This document shows positions 45,502 to 46,745 of a DNA stretch of 46,745 bases, piece after piece. The notes below the pieces were generated by a model that was given only the letters and a program-made list of their open reading frames with translations, was not told where the DNA came from and did not search any database. How positions within the stretch are numbered: position 1 is the stretch's first letter; the number at the start of each line of letters is the position of its first letter. The DNA is from Cyclobacteriaceae bacterium. GTDB taxonomy: Bacteria; Bacteroidota; Bacteroidia; Cytophagales; Cyclobacteriaceae. The stretch lies in contig CATQIH010000036.1 of the NCBI GenBank assembly GCA_958296015.1, forward strand, positions 1-46,745. Direction: 5' to 3'. The position numbers and the translations under genes are program-made.

Positions 45502-45521
45502 AAAATCGTCGGGTAGAGTAG
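45502..45521 (-). repeat. IS right inverted repeat
   Basis: Complement of the left repeat (CTACTCTACCCGACGATTTT), perfect over 20 bp. The downstream LamG-like frame is open straight into this end. Confidence 0.88.
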
Positions 45522-46745
45522 GAAATGTCAATAACTTGGTCAGTATTCAAAACATTGCAACCTTCTACATAGCTGGTAGAACAGACGGTTATCCTAGTGT
45601 TTATCTCAACCACGTCACCTTTTTCAACCGTGCCCTTACGCAGTCAGAAATCAGCTACATACACCGCTATTCCGGCATCATTCCGCCCGGTGCCGTTCCC
45701 GGCCGGGACCCGGCAGAATCCACCCATGCTGCCTGTGTAGCGCACTATGTAGCTGACAGGCAGGGTAGAACCATGTGGGACGTGGTAGAGCAGTATAATT
45801 ATGCGAAATTCTTTAATCAGGCTTCGGTAAACAACTGGTATAACTACTCAATTGCCCTAAGAGATAATAATAGCTACACCTATTCCGGAAGCAGCACTAC
45901 AGCACAAGCTTTTTCTACAGGAGTTCAGACAGGCTTTAGGAAAGGCTCACTAATCAGGCTCAAAGTTGAAGTTACATCTGCTTTTGACAATAACTTAACT
46001 TTTGCAGAGAATGCTTATATCGGTTTAGGAAACATATTCACAATTCCTAAAGAAGTAGGCGTATATGAGTTTGAAGCTGTTGCTGTTACTAATAGTAATG
46101 TAGAGTATGGTAGATTTTTAATAGAGACTTCCACAACCAAGGGAAGTCTGATTATCCACTCACTGTCATTGAGTAAGGTTCTTACAGCCCAACACGGCCA
46201 GCTTATCAACTACACAGACAGCGAAGTAGGGCTGCCAGACCCGACTAGCCAGACAGTGTACAAGGATTTCTACACAAAGCAAACTTACCAATGGTGGAGA
46301 GCCGGGTCGCCGGGCGATGCTAGTGAAACGCCTCTTATTGAGCAAAAAAGCCTGTTGCAGCCCTTGCAAAATGCTTTGCGAATTAAGAAAAGTGCATCAC
46401 AATACTTGAAAGTAAGCAAATTTACACCAAGCAACGAGCAAGGGTTTACTTTTCTGTTCACAGGCACTTGCATTGATATATCGGGTAATCCTGCGCTTTT
46501 TGATTACTACCATTTACCCACCAATACAGGTTTCATTATTAGCCTAACCAAATCAACACCGTATCACAGAGTAACTATCGATAAGTATATCAACAACTTA
46601 AAGACATCTTTTTTTACACACTTTATTGATGATGCTATCTTTCAAAATTTATTCCAGGTAATCTTTACAATCACACCGACAGGATTAACAACAATACATC
46701 TGAATGGAAGAAAGGTAGCTCAATCTATGCTGTCACCTATCGCAT
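45521..46745 (+). CDS. LamG-like structural protein, 5' end lost at the IS, 3' end beyond window
   Basis: A frame of over 400 codons with no stop, open from inside the IS end (last upstream stop at 45485) to the window edge. It begins GNVNNLVSIQNIATFYIAGR and has a LamG/concanavalin-like strand pattern: VYLNHVTFFNRALTQSEISYI followed by an RYSGIIPPGAVPGRD linker, then ACVAHYVADRQGRTMWDVVE, which looks like the start of a second module. Much of the rest (TAQAFSTGVQTGFRKGSLI on) looks beta-rich. Similar wording occurs in phage tail-associated and surface proteins of Bacteroidota. The first in-frame ATG is about 45771, inside a module, so the real start is missing. Base composition is more A/T-rich than the neighbouring operons. 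Confidence 0.7.

Larger units (their letters stand above)
44290..45521. mobile_element. IS4-like insertion sequence
   Basis: A 1232-bp element bounded by 20-bp terminal inverted repeats (CTACTCTACCCGACGATTTT at 44290-44309 and its complement at 45502-45521). It encodes a minus-strand DDE transposase of the IS4 group. The flanks (TAATTGTGA on the left, GAAATGTCA on the right) show no direct repeat, so the usual target-site duplication is missing. Confidence 0.88.

Overview
The window looks like a chromosomal segment of a Bacteroidota bacterium, most likely Cytophagales or a close relative. The evidence is a SusC/SusD pair driven by an ECF sigma factor and FecR anti-sigma factor, a type IX secretion C-terminal domain on a 1207-residue surface protein, many lipoproteins, DUF1573 proteins and a bc/caa3 respiratory cluster of the type seen in this phylum. 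Base composition is moderate. The six disrupted or unusual loci listed below mean that recent mutation and sequence error must both be kept in mind.

Layout. 1-766 (-): trpS, cut by the window edge. 927-2018 (+): DUF1573 protein. 2023-6767 (-): a five-kilobase same-strand cluster of a kinase-fold phosphotransferase, an exported ADP-ribosylglycohydrolase lipoprotein, a GH43 lipoprotein and a membrane-anchored esterase. 6916-10536 (+): multidomain T9SS-secreted Kelch/malectin/CBM6 protein with a good terminator. 10945-17256 (+): a compact respiratory operon, coxB-coxA-coxC-ctaG-small subunit-qcrA-qcrB-qcrC, encoding a caa3 oxidase and a b6f-like menaquinol:cytochrome c reductase; qcrB carries a frameshift. 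17327-27542 (+): DUF433 fragment, TPP enzyme with two frameshifts, enolase-superfamily dehydratase, membrane methyltransferase-like protein, a GlcD-GlcF type flavin/iron-sulfur fusion, a 470-bp heptanucleotide repeat block, an SMP-30 lactonase, a small unknown protein and an AI-2E family permease. 27675-29489 (+): GH15 hydrolase. 29490-30041: non-coding stretch rich in palindromes. 30042-30495 (+): small membrane protein, probably frameshifted. 30535-32333 (-): sulfite dehydrogenase pair (sorA-sorB type).

32614-43717 (+) is a polysaccharide utilisation locus: ECF sigma factor, FecR, SusC, SusD, GH30 and a clan-D (alpha-galactosidase-like) enzyme. The susC gene holds a 1066-bp tandem direct duplication of its 5' third. 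The copy after the first promoter is truncated and a near full-length second copy uses a chimeric N-terminus. 43815-44237 (-): DUF1810. 44290-45521: an IS4-like insertion sequence with 20-bp inverted repeats, a damaged transposase and no visible target-site duplication. 45521-46745 (+): a LamG-like gene lacking its 5' end and running off the window.

The most notable signals are (1) the susC duplication, which could be a reversible on/off or dosage switch, (2) the heptad block, whose 7-nt register is kept through three different repeat families, and (3) the IS whose two flanks do not belong to one gene. No CRISPR array, tRNA or rRNA was seen.
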